Source of the DNA: Scleroderma bovista
Taxonomy: Eukaryota > Basidiomycota > Agaricomycetes > Boletales > Sclerodermataceae
Length of the DNA stretch: 55,110 nt
Assembly (NCBI GenBank): GCA_037178675.1
Contig: JAYMGJ010000191.1
Coordinates: 1-55,110 of the forward strand
Reading direction: 5' to 3'
The notes beneath the pieces were generated by a model that saw only the letters and a list, made by a program, of their open reading frames with translations, was not told the DNA's origin and searched no databases. This document shows positions 42,573 to 53,095 of the stretch, piece by piece (within the stretch, counting starts at the first letter, position 1; every line of letters begins with the position of its first letter). Made by a program: the position numbers and the translations under genes.

Positions 42573-43070
42573 ATGGAGCCTAGACTGTGGTCTATCTGCC
42601 TGTCAAGTTCCGATGTAAATCTGTTTATTTCCCACAAAGATATTCCACCTGCAATCCAGACACCTGCTTCATCACTCACTATGGAGTCCGCATTTTCCCT
42701 GGAACGTTTCTCCGCTATTGCAGCAGACCTCAACTATGTCCTGCTCTTAAGACAGCCTCTCCCTGAGCTCCTGTGTACTGTCTGGTACATATCTTCCCAG
42801 CCTGCTCCCCCAGTCCCTCTCATTCTCTGTCAGCACGTTCTCCTTGTCAGTCCTGCGTCGCACATGTACTTTGGTTGTCTCAAGTCTATCATTAGACTTG
42901 AAAATTCATACCTGGTCATCTCTGTGTCTCCTGAGTCCTCTGCATATGGTCCTTTCATCCCAGAGTCCTGTCACATCCATCTCCCTCTATCATTCATCTC
43001 GCTTCCATGGACATGTCGAATCCGCTATTCATGTTTCACTTCCCTGCTATCCCGCAACAAACATGAATGA
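42573..43070 (+). CDS. 165-codon ORF inside LTR family B (copy 3)
   Basis: MEPRLWSICLSSSDVNLFIS start, LSRNKHE end. Upstream of the TATA box, so in U3, as in family A. No domain recognised. Confidence 0.4.
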   Translation: MEPRLWSICLSSSDVNLFISHKDIPPAIQTPASSLTMESAFSLERFSAIAADLNYVLLLRQPLPELLCTVWYISSQPAPPVPLILCQHVLLVSPASHMYFGCLKSIIRLENSYLVISVSPESSAYGPFIPESCHIHLPLSFISLPWTCRIRYSCFTSLLSRNKHE

Positions 43071-43821
43071 AACAGTGCTCTAGAACCCTTCTTAGGAGCC
43101 CTAATAGAGTACAGAACCTTCCCCTTACTGCTCAAGGGAAGACTGCACTTTGGGAGCACCAAATTTCGCATTTTTGCTCTACAGAAGCTCAACCCAAGGG
43201 ATTTGTGACACTCTGTGACCAGCTGTGACTCTACTTGTCATTCCAGTCCCCCTGACACTGCTCTTCTGGTCGGATCAATTCTTTTATTATCCCCCAGCCA
43301 CTCCCATCAGTGGCACTGCTTCAGAAGCTCATCTCCAGATCTAAACTTCAATCAATCACAGGTTGTGCTTCCCTTCTGTCTGAGTCACACAGAGTCACTC
43401 TGGCTCACTCTGACTCACTCTGCTGCGCATTATTCATCCCCTCTTGGCATTACTAATCCCCATTACTCCCCTTACCAATCACTTACCAATCATCCTTCAA
43501 ATCATGCTTATCATGCTGCTTATCAATTCATGACTCATGCCCCTATGATTCATATGCATTATGTCATCGCATATGCTCATTTAGCTTCGATCTACTCATC
43601 CTATGCTTTCCCCCCCTCTCTTTTGGGCCCCATGCAATGATTTTCCATATTCTTGATTATGCACCCCTTTTTACCTATGTTTTTGCTCTTTCCCTTGGCT
43701 CAGCAGCTTGTTCAGGCTCTCCCCATTGATGACTCAGCCTGATTACACTGCTTATCAATTGCTTACCAATCTCTTACCAAGCACTTAGTCATTTGTGCTT
43801 ACAGGGCCACAGCCCCTCCTG

Positions 43822-43829
43822 TATATAAA
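43822..43829 (+). promoter_or_regulatory. TATA box of LTR family B
   Basis: TATATAAA followed by ACCAGCAGCC. An AATAAA polyadenylation-like signal follows at 43871-43876. The order marks the promoter and R region of the LTR. Confidence 0.6.
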
Positions 43830-44393
43830 CCAGCAGCCAAAGGCTGCAAGGAAGTGTCTGCTTCCCCCTCAATAAAGCGACCACATTCACTCTCCCTCAC
43901 TGTCTATAAGCTCTATCTCTGTCTTTGGACTTGTAGGTCACTCAGTGCTGGCCTAAAGCTCCTATATTGCTGTTTATCAGATATATCTTGTATCTGATCA
44001 TTTCTCTAGGCTGAAGCACAGTCTAGCATCTCTGTCCACTCCATCCAATCACTGTCCATCACATTCTTGAAGCAGGAACTGTCCCCTTGCTTCCCCTCTG
44101 CTCCATCACTGCTATCACACCCCTGCCATCAATCTATCATCGCTCTTCAATCCCAGGACTCTTCCTAACCACTGTGGTAGGCTGAAGAGGAGTCAATACC
44201 ATCCCAAGTCACATTCCATTCCCATCAGAAGCCCTTCCCTTCCCTCCTGCATCCTGCCTGAAGGTGTGCAGCACATCCCCCTGAGGAGATTAAATACCAG
44301 AAACGCAAAGGAAGACCACCACTTGCATTTTGCTGTCATTTGGTGTTGGTTGTTGGTTGTTCTGACCTCTTCCCTCACTTAGGCACACATCAG

Positions 44394-46467
44394 GTCCCCC
44401 CCTGGTTACCAATTGGGCGATCTCAATGATCTCCGCACTCACAATTACTGATTGTAGTGAAGATATTTCTGGGTTTAGTTTGTCCTGCCAGAGGTCATGC
44501 TGTATCTCTTTTCAATGTCCAAACCACAGTTTGTGAACCTTCATGTGTTCATTGGCTTCCCCGATCATGTTCCACATTTCATTTAATTCATATAGGTAGT
44601 CTTGTACAGTCCTATTTCCTTCGTAACATGTGTGAAGCTTCTTTCGAAGTTTGATACAGAAATCCACTGGGAAACAATAATTGAATAGCTCACAGAAGAA
44701 TGTCGAGAGTCTCCAATGGTAGGGGTCTCCTGACACCTCACACCCATAGAATTCATGTGCTTTCCCTTTGAGGTAATGAGACAAGATGAATGCCTGTTTC
44801 TTTGATGGCACTTCTCCATCTTTAACATATGTGGTTCCCTCTGTTATGAAATGGTGGAACACTTTGGAGTCGACAGAACTGTCATACTCAACAGGAGGTA
44901 TCGGCTTCAGCTTCATTTGTCGCCGAGACTTACATCTTTTTGAGTGCGACTTCTTTGTCTTTTGACTTCCTCGTCCTCATGACCGGCTGTGCCTGCTCTT
45001 ATGTCTTCGCCGTCCATCAGAACTGCTGCTACTTGGTGTCTCGTCTGAGTCAGATGACTGGTCCTTGGTGGATGTCTCACTTGGCTCATAATCACTACTG
45101 GAGAAGTTGCTGGAGGAGTTTCGCTTCCCTTTCCATTTCCTATGTCTGGGTGGACTCGAAGACTCATCAGAGGAGCTGTCGTCAGATGAACTATCACTCG
45201 GACTGTAGGTCTGTATATCTTTACTTCCAAGCCATTTGAACGCTAGTCCAATATAGCTTCTCGGATTGATCTGCTCAACAGGCTCCATCACTCTTGGGGT
45301 CTTGTGCCTCTCACGACGTGACTTGTCTTGTGCAATTGCCTTGTCAACCATCATACAGACAGGGTCTGGTGTCCCCTTTGTGGGGTTTTCCTTTCCCTTT
45401 TCTGCTTTGTGGGGTTTCTGGGTGCTATTCTTAGCAACCCTTTTTGCTTCTGGTGAGATTAATTTTACTCATTCCTTTGGTGATGGGGCTCTTACTGATC
45501 CTTCTGATGAAGATATCATTTTAGCGTGGTACCGGCTTTCCGGTGACAGCACCATAACAGATATATTTGTGCTGACAGGTTCTTCCTTGGTGAGTTCGTG
45601 AGCCTTGTTCCACAATGCAATGGCAGCTCATTGTGCCTCTACATCAGATTCAGAGCCTTTGATGCTAGGGTCAGGTTTGCTTTCTTGTTCACTCCGAGCT
45701 AATTCCTGCGTGGCTTTCCAAGATGCCAATGCTTCACGCTGCGCTTCTAGGTCGAGTTCATCTTCGCACGCACTCAAGTTTCCCCAGTTGCGTGGGTCTG
45801 GACCCTTTCCTTTCAAATTGGATGGTCCCTCACCTTGAGATGAGGTGCTCTTAGTCCCTGGTTTCTTAACTCCAGTAATGCTGATGACGCGCTGCCTTAC
45901 AAATATCTTTTGGTGCTGGTCCCTTGTTAATTTCTTTATGGCCTCCTGCACAATTTGTTCTTGCTCAGGGCCTAACTGGTTTTTACTTGGGTTTCCTTTC
46001 ACCGGCAATTCATGGTGGTCCTTCCTGGTTGGCGATCAGCAACTCTCTTTCACTGGCGATCCATGGCAGCTCTTTCTCACCACGGTGGTCCATCCCCCAT
46101 GGTTGTCACTGTTGGTCTCACTCTCTTCAGGTGCTGGGGTGGAATAAACACTGGTTAGGGCACTTCCAGGTATGCCTTTCACAGTTGGGGTATCACTATT
46201 ACGAACAGCAGCTAATTCGCTAGCTACAACAGCCTCCAAAGACCTCTGTCCATCGGGATACTCCAGCGAGGTTTTCCTTGAGCCAGGACATGCATCGGAT
46301 GCACAACTGGGCGCCAACTCTTTTGCTTTAACAATGTTGCTGTACAGGCGACTCGCATCAGCAGGGGTATCTTTTCCCACAGCCTCAGGACTGGAAGGGG
46401 CAGACCTTGCGCATACATGTGCAGTACAATGCAGGTTGTAACGGGTATTAATGATTCTTTCAGACAT
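44394..46467 (-). pseudogene. Ty3/gypsy family F gag remnant
   Basis: Gag N-terminus from MSERIINTRYNLH at 46467, Ala/Ser/Glu-rich to about 46036. It then continues in shifted frames: LTRDQHQKIFVRQRVISI and an acidic EDELDLEAQREALASWKA helix (45628-46008), a Ser/Asp-rich linker (44977-45354), and the capsid-like part 44512-44916 (PPVEYDSSVDSKVFHHFITE, FILSHYLKGKAHEFYG, RTVQDYLYELNEMWNMI). It reads on to ISSLQSVIVSAEIIEIAQ and stops at LTR B copy 3. Frameshifts near 46010, 45600 and 44915 inactivate it. Different family from E and H. Confidence 0.78.
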
Positions 46468-46538
46468 GGTAAGATGCTTACTCAGGTTTCCAAGCAGTTG
46501 ATCAATCCGTGGGGCTGCAAGTAGGCATGGGTATCAAG

Positions 46539-46897
46539 TGTAGAGTGAAGTGGGAAGTTGCCTAGGCCTAGGTGAAAAATATGTGACAACGAGAGAGGTA
46601 GCTAATCTCAAACGTGGTCACACTAGAATCTCTTCAGGCTGAAATAATCACCTAGCAATGGTAACTTGATTTCAGGAAAAGACTGGGACTACAGAGAGAA
46701 AGTGGTATCGACTTTATACCCTATGGTCCAGGGGACAAGTAACGAGAGAGTGGTACGACAGGAGTATGAGAATGACGACAGAAATGAGACTAGAAGTAGT
46801 AATGAATGACTAGAGCTTGTCCAAACAACATAAATGTTTAGTAACAGAATTAGTAACCGGAACTGGGTATCCACTGAGTAAACATGGAATCCTCACA
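46539..46897 (-). repeat. Probable 5' LTR of gypsy family F
   Basis: On the minus strand TGTGAGGATTCC (at 46897) to CACTCTACA (46539), with GGTATAAAGTCG as TATA box near 46715 and a CT-rich initiation zone. It lies 70 bp upstream of the family F gag start. No second copy in the window, so the ends are inferred from TG...CA and position only. Confidence 0.45.
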
Positions 46898-48149
46898 GTC
46901 TGAGCGCTGAGCACTGCAGGCAGGACATGGTGCAGTCGAGTTGTCTGCTCGCTATGAATCAAGGAACAGTGTCAATACATGTGTAGGACACTTTCATTCC
47001 AACGACTGGTGGCACTAGATGTGAAGACCAAGGCAAATTATAGGGCAGACACAGGACAATTGCGTGTTGTCGAGATCTTGGGTTTTGTTCGCTGAACGTC
47101 ATCTCTTTAGTCCTATCTAGGTCTTGTCAATTCTAATACAGACAATTCATTGCTTGACCCATTTTGTACTCCCAAGGTGACCATCAAACTTGTGACTGAG
47201 CCCCATAGCTTCAGCACGGTGTCCCTACTAGCAGTAGCACATCACGATCTAATCATCTCACCATAGCTATGGCATTTCCTCAAAGACACAATCTTGTCCA
47301 CTGACACAACAAGGACACCCGACCTATCCATGGGCTTACCCAGCACGATCCGCTTGTGCAGTGCACAGAGTGCAGCCCCATTCTGCGCACAAGGGCAATT
47401 GTGGTAATGAGTGGGGGAGGTGATGAATTGGTCAAAAGGAGGGGGTGGTTGAGTCCATGGTAAAGTGAGAGTTGATGGGATTAGTACAAGTATTCAAAAG
47501 ACACAAACTTTGTAGACAAGTATCCATCCATCAGTTCATAGCAATACCAATGAGTAGTCGAGACCATGCGCTGGGAATCTAACTGAGATCATGGCATGAG
47601 CACTCAGCAGGGTCATAGAGTAAATAATTACATCCAACATACACATCTGTTCAACATGGTCATCTACATCTTGATCGTGCTCTTACAGTTGGCTCGATCA
47701 GCTTCATCTTCTTATGGCTCGTTGATGTAGCCAACATCTGGATGGTCCAATCTGCACTCCTTTGCTTTGGGTCTGTGATACATGGGCATCGAAGTCAGGA
47801 GACCTAAGTAAATGTGGAACTGGGCAAGTGGTGGGTGAGTGAAGGTATGTGTGATATGAGAGTGCATACATGATCCCAGATAGATCGTACACCAAGCACG
47901 ATCTGTGGCCACAGTCGTCCAACTCTGAAGTCATTGGTAGCCTAATGCACGTGATCCGAAAAACATGCAAAGGTGCTGCGCATGCTCAGTCCCGCGCAGA
48001 CAATGCATATGTATATATGAACACATGCACCCATCACGAAAGGAGACACTCATGGTGTGCTCATGCTCGCCTTGTTCCCATTCCTCCCACCAGGGACAAG
48101 TCTGCCATTTGCATTGGTGCATTGTCCTGCATGTCTTCATTTCATTCTT
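46898..48149. other. Stretch without a supported gene
   Basis: Only short, unlinked frames occur. A minus-strand frame near 47704-47970 may be an exon of the gene fragment that follows, but no consistent splice path was found. No repeats stand out. Confidence 0.4.
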
Positions 48150-48440
48150 TCTTTCTATCATTGGAGGGCTTCTTCATCTGTGGCAAGTTTGACAGTGGGC
48201 AGATCAGCGTGCACATCTACCTTGGTGACCTTGCCTTGCTCATCCACGGTGTGAGCATATCCTGCAGGGATGAAGTCTTTGAAAGGGGTGATGATGACAC
48301 CAGGTGAGGGAGGGGGGAACAGAGGGAAGTCGATTTGCTGGTGTTGGTTATGGGCCAGATTAGGAAGGTGGATCACAGATTCGCAGTGAGATTCGCATCC
48401 ATCATCTCTGTGGACAAGCCTAACATCTGCCTTGTTGAGC
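48150..48440 (-). pseudogene. Fragment of a basidiomycete hypothetical gene
   Basis: The minus strand reads HRDDGCESHCESVIHLPNLA, FPPPSPGVIITPFKDFIPAG and VTKVDVHADLPTVKLATDEE, then two in-frame stops after EEALQ. The style (proline-rich run, PFKDFIP, acidic end) matches uncharacterised proteins that recur next to transposons in agaricomycetes; this is recognition by eye, not by search. No start, and the 3' part is lost. Confidence 0.35.
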
Positions 48441-49213
48441 TAGGTGCGACACAACCCTAGACAGAGGAGGGAATGGCTGGCCTTGCTCATGAGCACCAGC
48501 ACCAGCACCAGGGTCATTGACACCACTGATCATCAGGGCCAACAGGGAGCATCGGCATGGGTGGCAGTGGCAGTGGCGGAGGAAATGAGGGAGGGGCAAG
48601 TCCAATTGCAAGGGTGAGTCTCTTGTCCTGGAACAAGTACTGTGTATACCTGCTGCTAACACTGTGGGAAGTAAATGCGCTGAAAATCAGTGTCTTTGTT
48701 AAGTTGGTTAGGGTTGGACAGGGTTATCCACCTTTGGCACCAGTTTTAGGATCTTCCCACAGTCTCTTGATGGAGTTTTTTGGTAGGGTGAAACATGTCT
48801 AAGAGATGCCCATCCTCGGCGCCATCCCCACTGAAGTCCCAAGATGGATGGGGGAGTTCTCCAGCAAGCCTCTGCCATACGTTCTATGATCCTTGGCGAA
48901 CATCCCCAACCTTTTCTGACATCCTCGATCTGATGAGCCTCCTCAACATTCTCCAACATTAGCAAGCCTCTGCACCATTTCCCACTGCTTTTTTGGTGGA
49001 CCTCCCCTGATGTTCCACGATCTCTGGCATATGTTCTACGATCCGCTGATGGATCTCCTCAATACTCAGATGTTCTTTGGTGAGCCTCCCTCAACATTTT
49101 GTGACTGGGCAGATACCCCCTGGAGACTGAAGCCAGTTTGGCATGTCCTCCAGCATATCGCAGGAGGTTCACTGACTCTCCACACGCGACTTGGAGGCTC
49201 AGAATATTGTATT
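48441..49213. other. Stretch without a supported gene
   Basis: Contains imperfect repeats of TCTATGATCC or TTCCACGATC with CCTCCTCAACAT (about 48850-49110), and no frame that looks like protein. Confidence 0.4.
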
Positions 49214-49215
49214 TA

Positions 49216-49293
49216 CAGCTGTTCCCAAGTATAATGAGATTGCGTGTGTTTGTTCAAGTCGCGAGTCGCGTGCTTCCAAATTGGGAACAGCCT
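49216..49293 (+). repeat. Left 78-bp terminal inverted repeat
   Basis: Starts CAGCTGTTCCCAAGTATAAT and ends CCAAATTGGGAACAGCCT. The repeat is itself nearly symmetric at its ends (CTGTTCCCAA ... TTGGGAACAG), with CGCGAGTCGCG inside. This could give paired transposase-binding sites. Confidence 0.95.
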
Positions 49294-49358
49294 CTGTGGT
49301 GCCCTCACCCCTGGCCTTGCCGTGCATCGTCATCACCCCCGCCGCCCCGCGAAGCACT

Positions 49359-51087
49359 ATGGATGCTTCAAACGACTCTGATTCTGTTGCAGATGTCACG
49401 CTTGTGGAAGAAAGGGACAATATTGGTTGCGAGAGCCACGACGAATTCCTCAGTGGTATGTACAGTTACTCAATGATGCTAGCCTATGATCGTGCCACAC
49501 TCACACCTGATAGTGACCAAAGAAATGCAGCGGTATACCTTCATAGATGATGCATATATCCCAGAGGGCCATTCTGTGCCGTCCACACCTATTGCTAGCC
49601 CTGTCAAACCCTCACCAAAGAAGGGAAGAAGGGGCCGCAAGCGTAAGCAGTCTGAAAACGAATCCCCATCTTCTCAGGTACCCGTGACTACGAAGAAGAA
49701 GAAGAAAGGGGTGTCAAAGACAGCTGTCTTTGATATCAATAAGGATGAAGTTGCTGAGCCACCACCACAATCCATCACCACACATCTTCATCTTGAAACC
49801 ACTGTTGAAGTCCCAGGTCGGCCTGGACGAGGCAAATCAGCATCAACATCAGTTCAACTCCGGCAGTGCAACCTGTTTATTTTCACTGTAAAGGACACCT
49901 ATGACATCTTTGTTGATGCAGTTGCAGACACTGCGGATACAATGTCGTGGCATTTAGCCATGTCCCATCTGCGCTGGCACTTTGAAACGCCAGCTAATCT
50001 CCAACCAAAACTCCTGGCGAACGAAGTTGGCTATACAGCAATGATCACTGCTGTCAAGTCACGTCGAAAGGACCAAGTTATCTTCCTGTACATTCCTGAG
50101 CCAGTTTCGCGTGAAAAGGTGTGTTTGATACTGTGGATTGTCGTATTGACCGAGATTTTACAGCCTACAATTGATGTGTCAAGCAAGGGGAAGTACTCAA
50201 CGTCCGTAACTCAGGAAGCGGACGACATCTCGTCACAATTGTCCTCTCTGAAGTCTCAAATTGTGAGTGTTCTATTGAGTTGTTAGCGTGTTTCTTCTGC
50301 TGAAATACAACCAGAATTGGCTGCGAAACTGTGCCGGAGGCGAGCTCCAGCAGCTTGAAGAGAAGTATCCAGTTGGTAACCACCTGTGCTTTCCCAATAA
50401 GCAGATATATGCATCGGATGGGCTTTATTGGGAGCTCACACAGCTCCATCTTCAGGTTTGGGCTAATGCAATAGCAGCAAAGGTGCATCATAAGCGCTAG
50501 GTACACCAGTTACTCACTATCTCCAATAGCCACCAACAGCAACATACGAAGAGCCGCCTGCATCCACTCACTTCATGAAGGCGTCTGCCATACCGGCAAG
50601 TCAGATACCAAAGGATCGCTCTGCCAGTCAGCCCTCCGGTGTCACAGAAGGTCATCAAAATGGTTTCGCACCCTATGGTAACACTTTTCAGGGCCATCCT
50701 CCACAGGCCCCATACCCATATTTTCCCTATCCCCCACCACCGCAAATGCCATATGGTCCATATGGTTATTACATGCCGCACATGCCTCATCCACCAACTC
50801 TGACCCCTCAGCCTCCACCTGCTCAAGCTGCCGCTGGATTATCCTCACCTGATGTGACTATGTCACACAATGTTTCACTTTCGGAATTCTGTACCAAGTA
50901 TCGGCTGTCAGCGCATACCCAAGAGAAACTATTGGAACTTGATTACTCCCCTGGAAATGAGGTCATCGAGACTCTCACAGAGGTGGACTGGAAAGAAACT
51001 GGACTTTCGATTCTTGCTTCATGCTCATTCATGGCAGCTCACCAGAATTTCTGTGAGCTAATTCGTACAGGCAAGTGGAACCAGTAA
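49359..51087 (+). CDS. Accessory gene of the Tc1/mariner element: AT-hook-like/SAM-like protein
   Basis: Exons 49359-49455, 49514-50118, 50164-50262, 50315-50482 and 50530-51087 total 1527 nt (508 residues plus stop), in frame through four GT-AG introns of 58, 45, 52 and 47 nt (the last donor is GTGCAT). Start MDASNDSDSVADVTLVEERD is the first ATG after the inverted repeat. Residues about 65-105 are basic (KKGRRGRKRK, KKKKKG), resembling an AT-hook plus nuclear signal. Residues about 180-290 form a conserved-looking domain (SWHLAMSHLRWHFETPANLQ, YTAMITAVKSRRKDQVIFLY). A Tyr/Pro/Met-rich linker follows (YPYFPYPPPPQMPYGPYGYY). The last 75 residues look like a SAM-type helical bundle (SLSEFCTKYRLSAHTQEKLL, VIETLTEVDWKETGL). 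It sits within the element's inverted ends, so it moves with it. Probable DNA-binding or adaptor protein; function unknown. Confidence 0.85.
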
Positions 51088-51218
51088 GTCCCGGTAGTCG
51101 TTAGAATCATGTACAATATGTCCGCAAACATGTAAACTATAGAGTTCAAGTGATTCTTGCAATCAATACAGTGGTTTTATCACCGAGAGCTGCCTTGGGA
51201 GTTGGACATAAATTTGAA

Positions 51219-52341
51219 CTACATAATATACCCTGCATGACGAATCCAGCCCTGACATTTCTCAGCAGTAATACAGGCGGTTGCTTCAACGAGTGTTGCC
51301 ATAGGGTCATTCTCTTCACGAAGACAATGTGCGTGACGACGGAGATATGATTTTACTGTAGTCATGATCAGCAAATCATGATCCGTTCATAGGCAACAGC
51401 TGGACTTACATGCACTGAACGATTCTTCAATTGGATTGAGATCGGGTGAGTATGGCGGCAGGAACAGCAAGATACATACTTAGGGTAAGGCTATATTACA
51501 CAAGATGGTGGCCCAGGAACATACCAGCTTGCAGCAGGGCTGCTTCAAGGTCCTCATTTTGGTGGATACGGCAGTTGTCGAGGACAATCACTGATCGTTC
51601 TGCAGGGAACGGATTCATTGAAGGAAGCTGTGAAGGAATATGAGAAAATGACCATGTAAAAAACACAAAACATACGACTTGTTCGATGACGAACTGGGAG
51701 AACAGATCACGATCAAATGATCCCTCAACGACATCCGCTGCGATATACCCATCCACTGCCATGGCAGCCACAAGCGAGTACCGGTCACCGCGAACAAAGA
51801 CATCCGCGAAGCGTGCTCGAGTGCCTGACATTGCCCGTCCATAGTGACGTGCCCATGTCCGCTCGTCTTTGCTGGTCTCGTCAATGAAGATCAACTCTGA
51901 ACCATCACCTTGAAAGTTGTTGTGCACCAGTTCTCAGAACTCTCTGCGACGTTCCTCATCTCTTTCTGCAGCAATTTTGTGGAGGATCTTTCTGGTAAGA
52001 CCGGCTTCAGCAAGGTTGCGGGAAAGAGTCAAAGTTGAGATGGCAATGTCATGTGTGAGCGCAAGCCATGCAACAACCTCGTCGAGAAATAGGTCTGTTT
52101 CCTGAGAAAAGAGGTCCTTGCAGGCCTGGATGAGGGTACGTGTGAGGACACGGAGGCCCTGACCTTTCAAAGGTGATGGAGGGCAGATGACAGTGCCATG
52201 CTCTTCAAAGATTGCATGCCATCGAAAGAGGCTGGCACGCGAAACTCCTAGAATGTTGCATATATCCTCAATCTCCCAGCCTTGATCCCACAGCTTGAGG
52301 GCGATTAGCTTGACGTCTTCACTGATACAGCGGTTCCCCAT
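51219..52341 (-). pseudogene. Tc1/mariner (DD34E) transposase with one premature TGA
   Basis: Exons (minus) 52341-51676, 51627-51525, 51478-51410 and 51355-51219 total 975 nt (324 residues plus stop), in frame through introns of 48, 46 and 54 nt. The N-terminus MGNRCISEDVKLIALKLWDQ with GVSRASLFRWHAIFEEHG is a helix-turn-helix DNA-binding part. Catalytic triad: D in LIFIDETSKDERTWAR, D in SVIVLDNCRIHQ, E in LPPYSPDLNPIEESFS, with 34 residues between the second D and the E. The end CITAEKCQGWIRHAGYIM is usual for fungal members. The only defect is TGA at 51934-51936 (RREF*ELVHNNF), consistent with CGA>TGA. The start codon is 19 bp inside the right inverted repeat boundary. Cuts and rejoins the element at TA sites. 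Confidence 0.92.
51934..51936 (-). other. In-frame premature TGA in the transposase
   Basis: Codon 136, between REF and ELVHNNF. A single transition from CGA. It is the only lesion in an otherwise complete transposase. Confidence 0.8.
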
Positions 52342-52359
52342 GGTTGTTGGCCCACGATT

Positions 52360-52437
52360 AGGCTGTTCCCAATTTGGAAGCACGCGACTCGCGACTTGAA
52401 CAAACACACGCAATCTCATTATACTTGGGAACAGCTG
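52360..52437 (-). repeat. Right 78-bp terminal inverted repeat
   Basis: Exact reverse complement of 49216-49293, followed by the duplicated TA (52438-52439). A further copy of the core, ACTTGGGAACAGCT, occurs outside the element at 52569-52582. Confidence 0.95.
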
Positions 52438-52439
52438 TA

Positions 52440-52732
52440 ATAGAACACAGCACTGTAAACCATCCATTTTACTGTACAGAATAACATGTCCTATGTAATT
52501 TCTCATCTGCACAAAGGAAATACACACCTCTCCACAAAACCTTCAATCACGCATGTGAGCCATACACTACTTGGGAACAGCTTGGTCAGGTCCTTTCACA
52601 ATGCCATCCAGATGGCAGGTACCGCTGGAGGATTGAGCATTCGGAGTAGCCTCAGTGCCAGGTGATAATGGTTGAGTTTCTTGGTGAAGAGGGTCATGGC
52701 CACCACTGCTTTTGCCATGCTCAGCCATGTGT
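52440..52732. other. Stretch without a supported gene
   Basis: No gene recognised. Contains one stray ACTTGGGAACAGCT motif (52569-52582) like the core of the neighbouring transposon's inverted repeat, perhaps a relic end. Confidence 0.4.
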
Positions 52733-53015
52733 TGTTGGAGTATAAACAGATTTGTTATGGTATGTTTACATACTTACATAAGCGTAAAGCGCACTACAGT
52801 AGAGTTCTAGTACTATAGTTCCCTCAGTAGCTTGCCAGCATACTGAGGGTGAGTACCTTCCTACTAACCACTTTCCTACCTACTAATACCTTGTAGTTAC
52901 CTACAGGTATATACTAATATATCAGTAGCTTGCCAGCATACTAAGGTTACCTACAGTTCTCCTTCTCCCTTCTTTCAGGCTAGACCATCCCTGTGCAGAC
53001 CACCACCTTTCTATA
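52733..53015 (+). repeat. Ty1/copia-type 5' LTR
   Basis: Begins TGTTGGAGTATAAACAG, the usual start of copia LTRs, and lies directly before a tRNA-like primer site and a copia gag. The segment CAGTAGCTTGCCAGCATACT occurs twice (about 52826 and 52923). The 3' boundary near 53015 is set by the primer site, not by a second copy. Confidence 0.65.
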
Positions 53016-53028
53016 GGTTATGAGCCCT
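53016..53028 (+). promoter_or_regulatory. Primer-binding site for a half initiator-Met tRNA
   Basis: GGTTATGAGCCCT is complementary to the anticodon arm of eukaryotic initiator tRNA-Met (GGGCTCATAACC), the internal cut-tRNA primer known from Drosophila copia and used by several fungal copia elements. Confidence 0.65.
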
Positions 53029-53095
53029 GGCTCTGCCTAGCCAGGAGAAAAGGAAGTACCAGGAGAAAAGGAACCCACTGGAGAAAACAAGTGAA

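Larger units (their letters stand above)
42059..44389 (+). mobile_element. Solo LTR, family B copy 3
   Basis: TGTCACGCACCAAACG to CTTAGGCACACA, 2331 bp. Flanks are CCGC and TCAG, with no duplication, so the left and right neighbours were joined by rearrangement, or the partner LTR and interior are lost. The 165-codon ORF is intact. TATATAAA at 43822-43829 and AATAAA at 43871-43876 are spaced as in an LTR R region. Confidence 0.8.
49216..52437. mobile_element. Two-gene Tc1/mariner-type transposon
   Basis: 3222 bp, bounded by 78-bp inverted ends that are identical (49216-49293 and 52360-52437; ends CAGCTGTTCCCAAGTATAAT) and by the TA duplication expected for Tc1/mariner (49214-49215 and 52438-52439). 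Inside are two convergent multi-exon genes: a 508-residue protein on plus (49359-51087) and a DD34E transposase on minus (52341-51219). The 131-bp gap between their stops holds no other gene. Identical ends and an undamaged plus-strand gene indicate recent insertion. The transposase has one premature TGA. Confidence 0.92.

Noticed and set aside
49359..51087. Host gene that merely neighbours a transposase
   Set aside because: Both genes lie within the same 78-bp inverted ends and one TA duplication, so they form one mobile unit here. Whether this holds in other copies must be tested.
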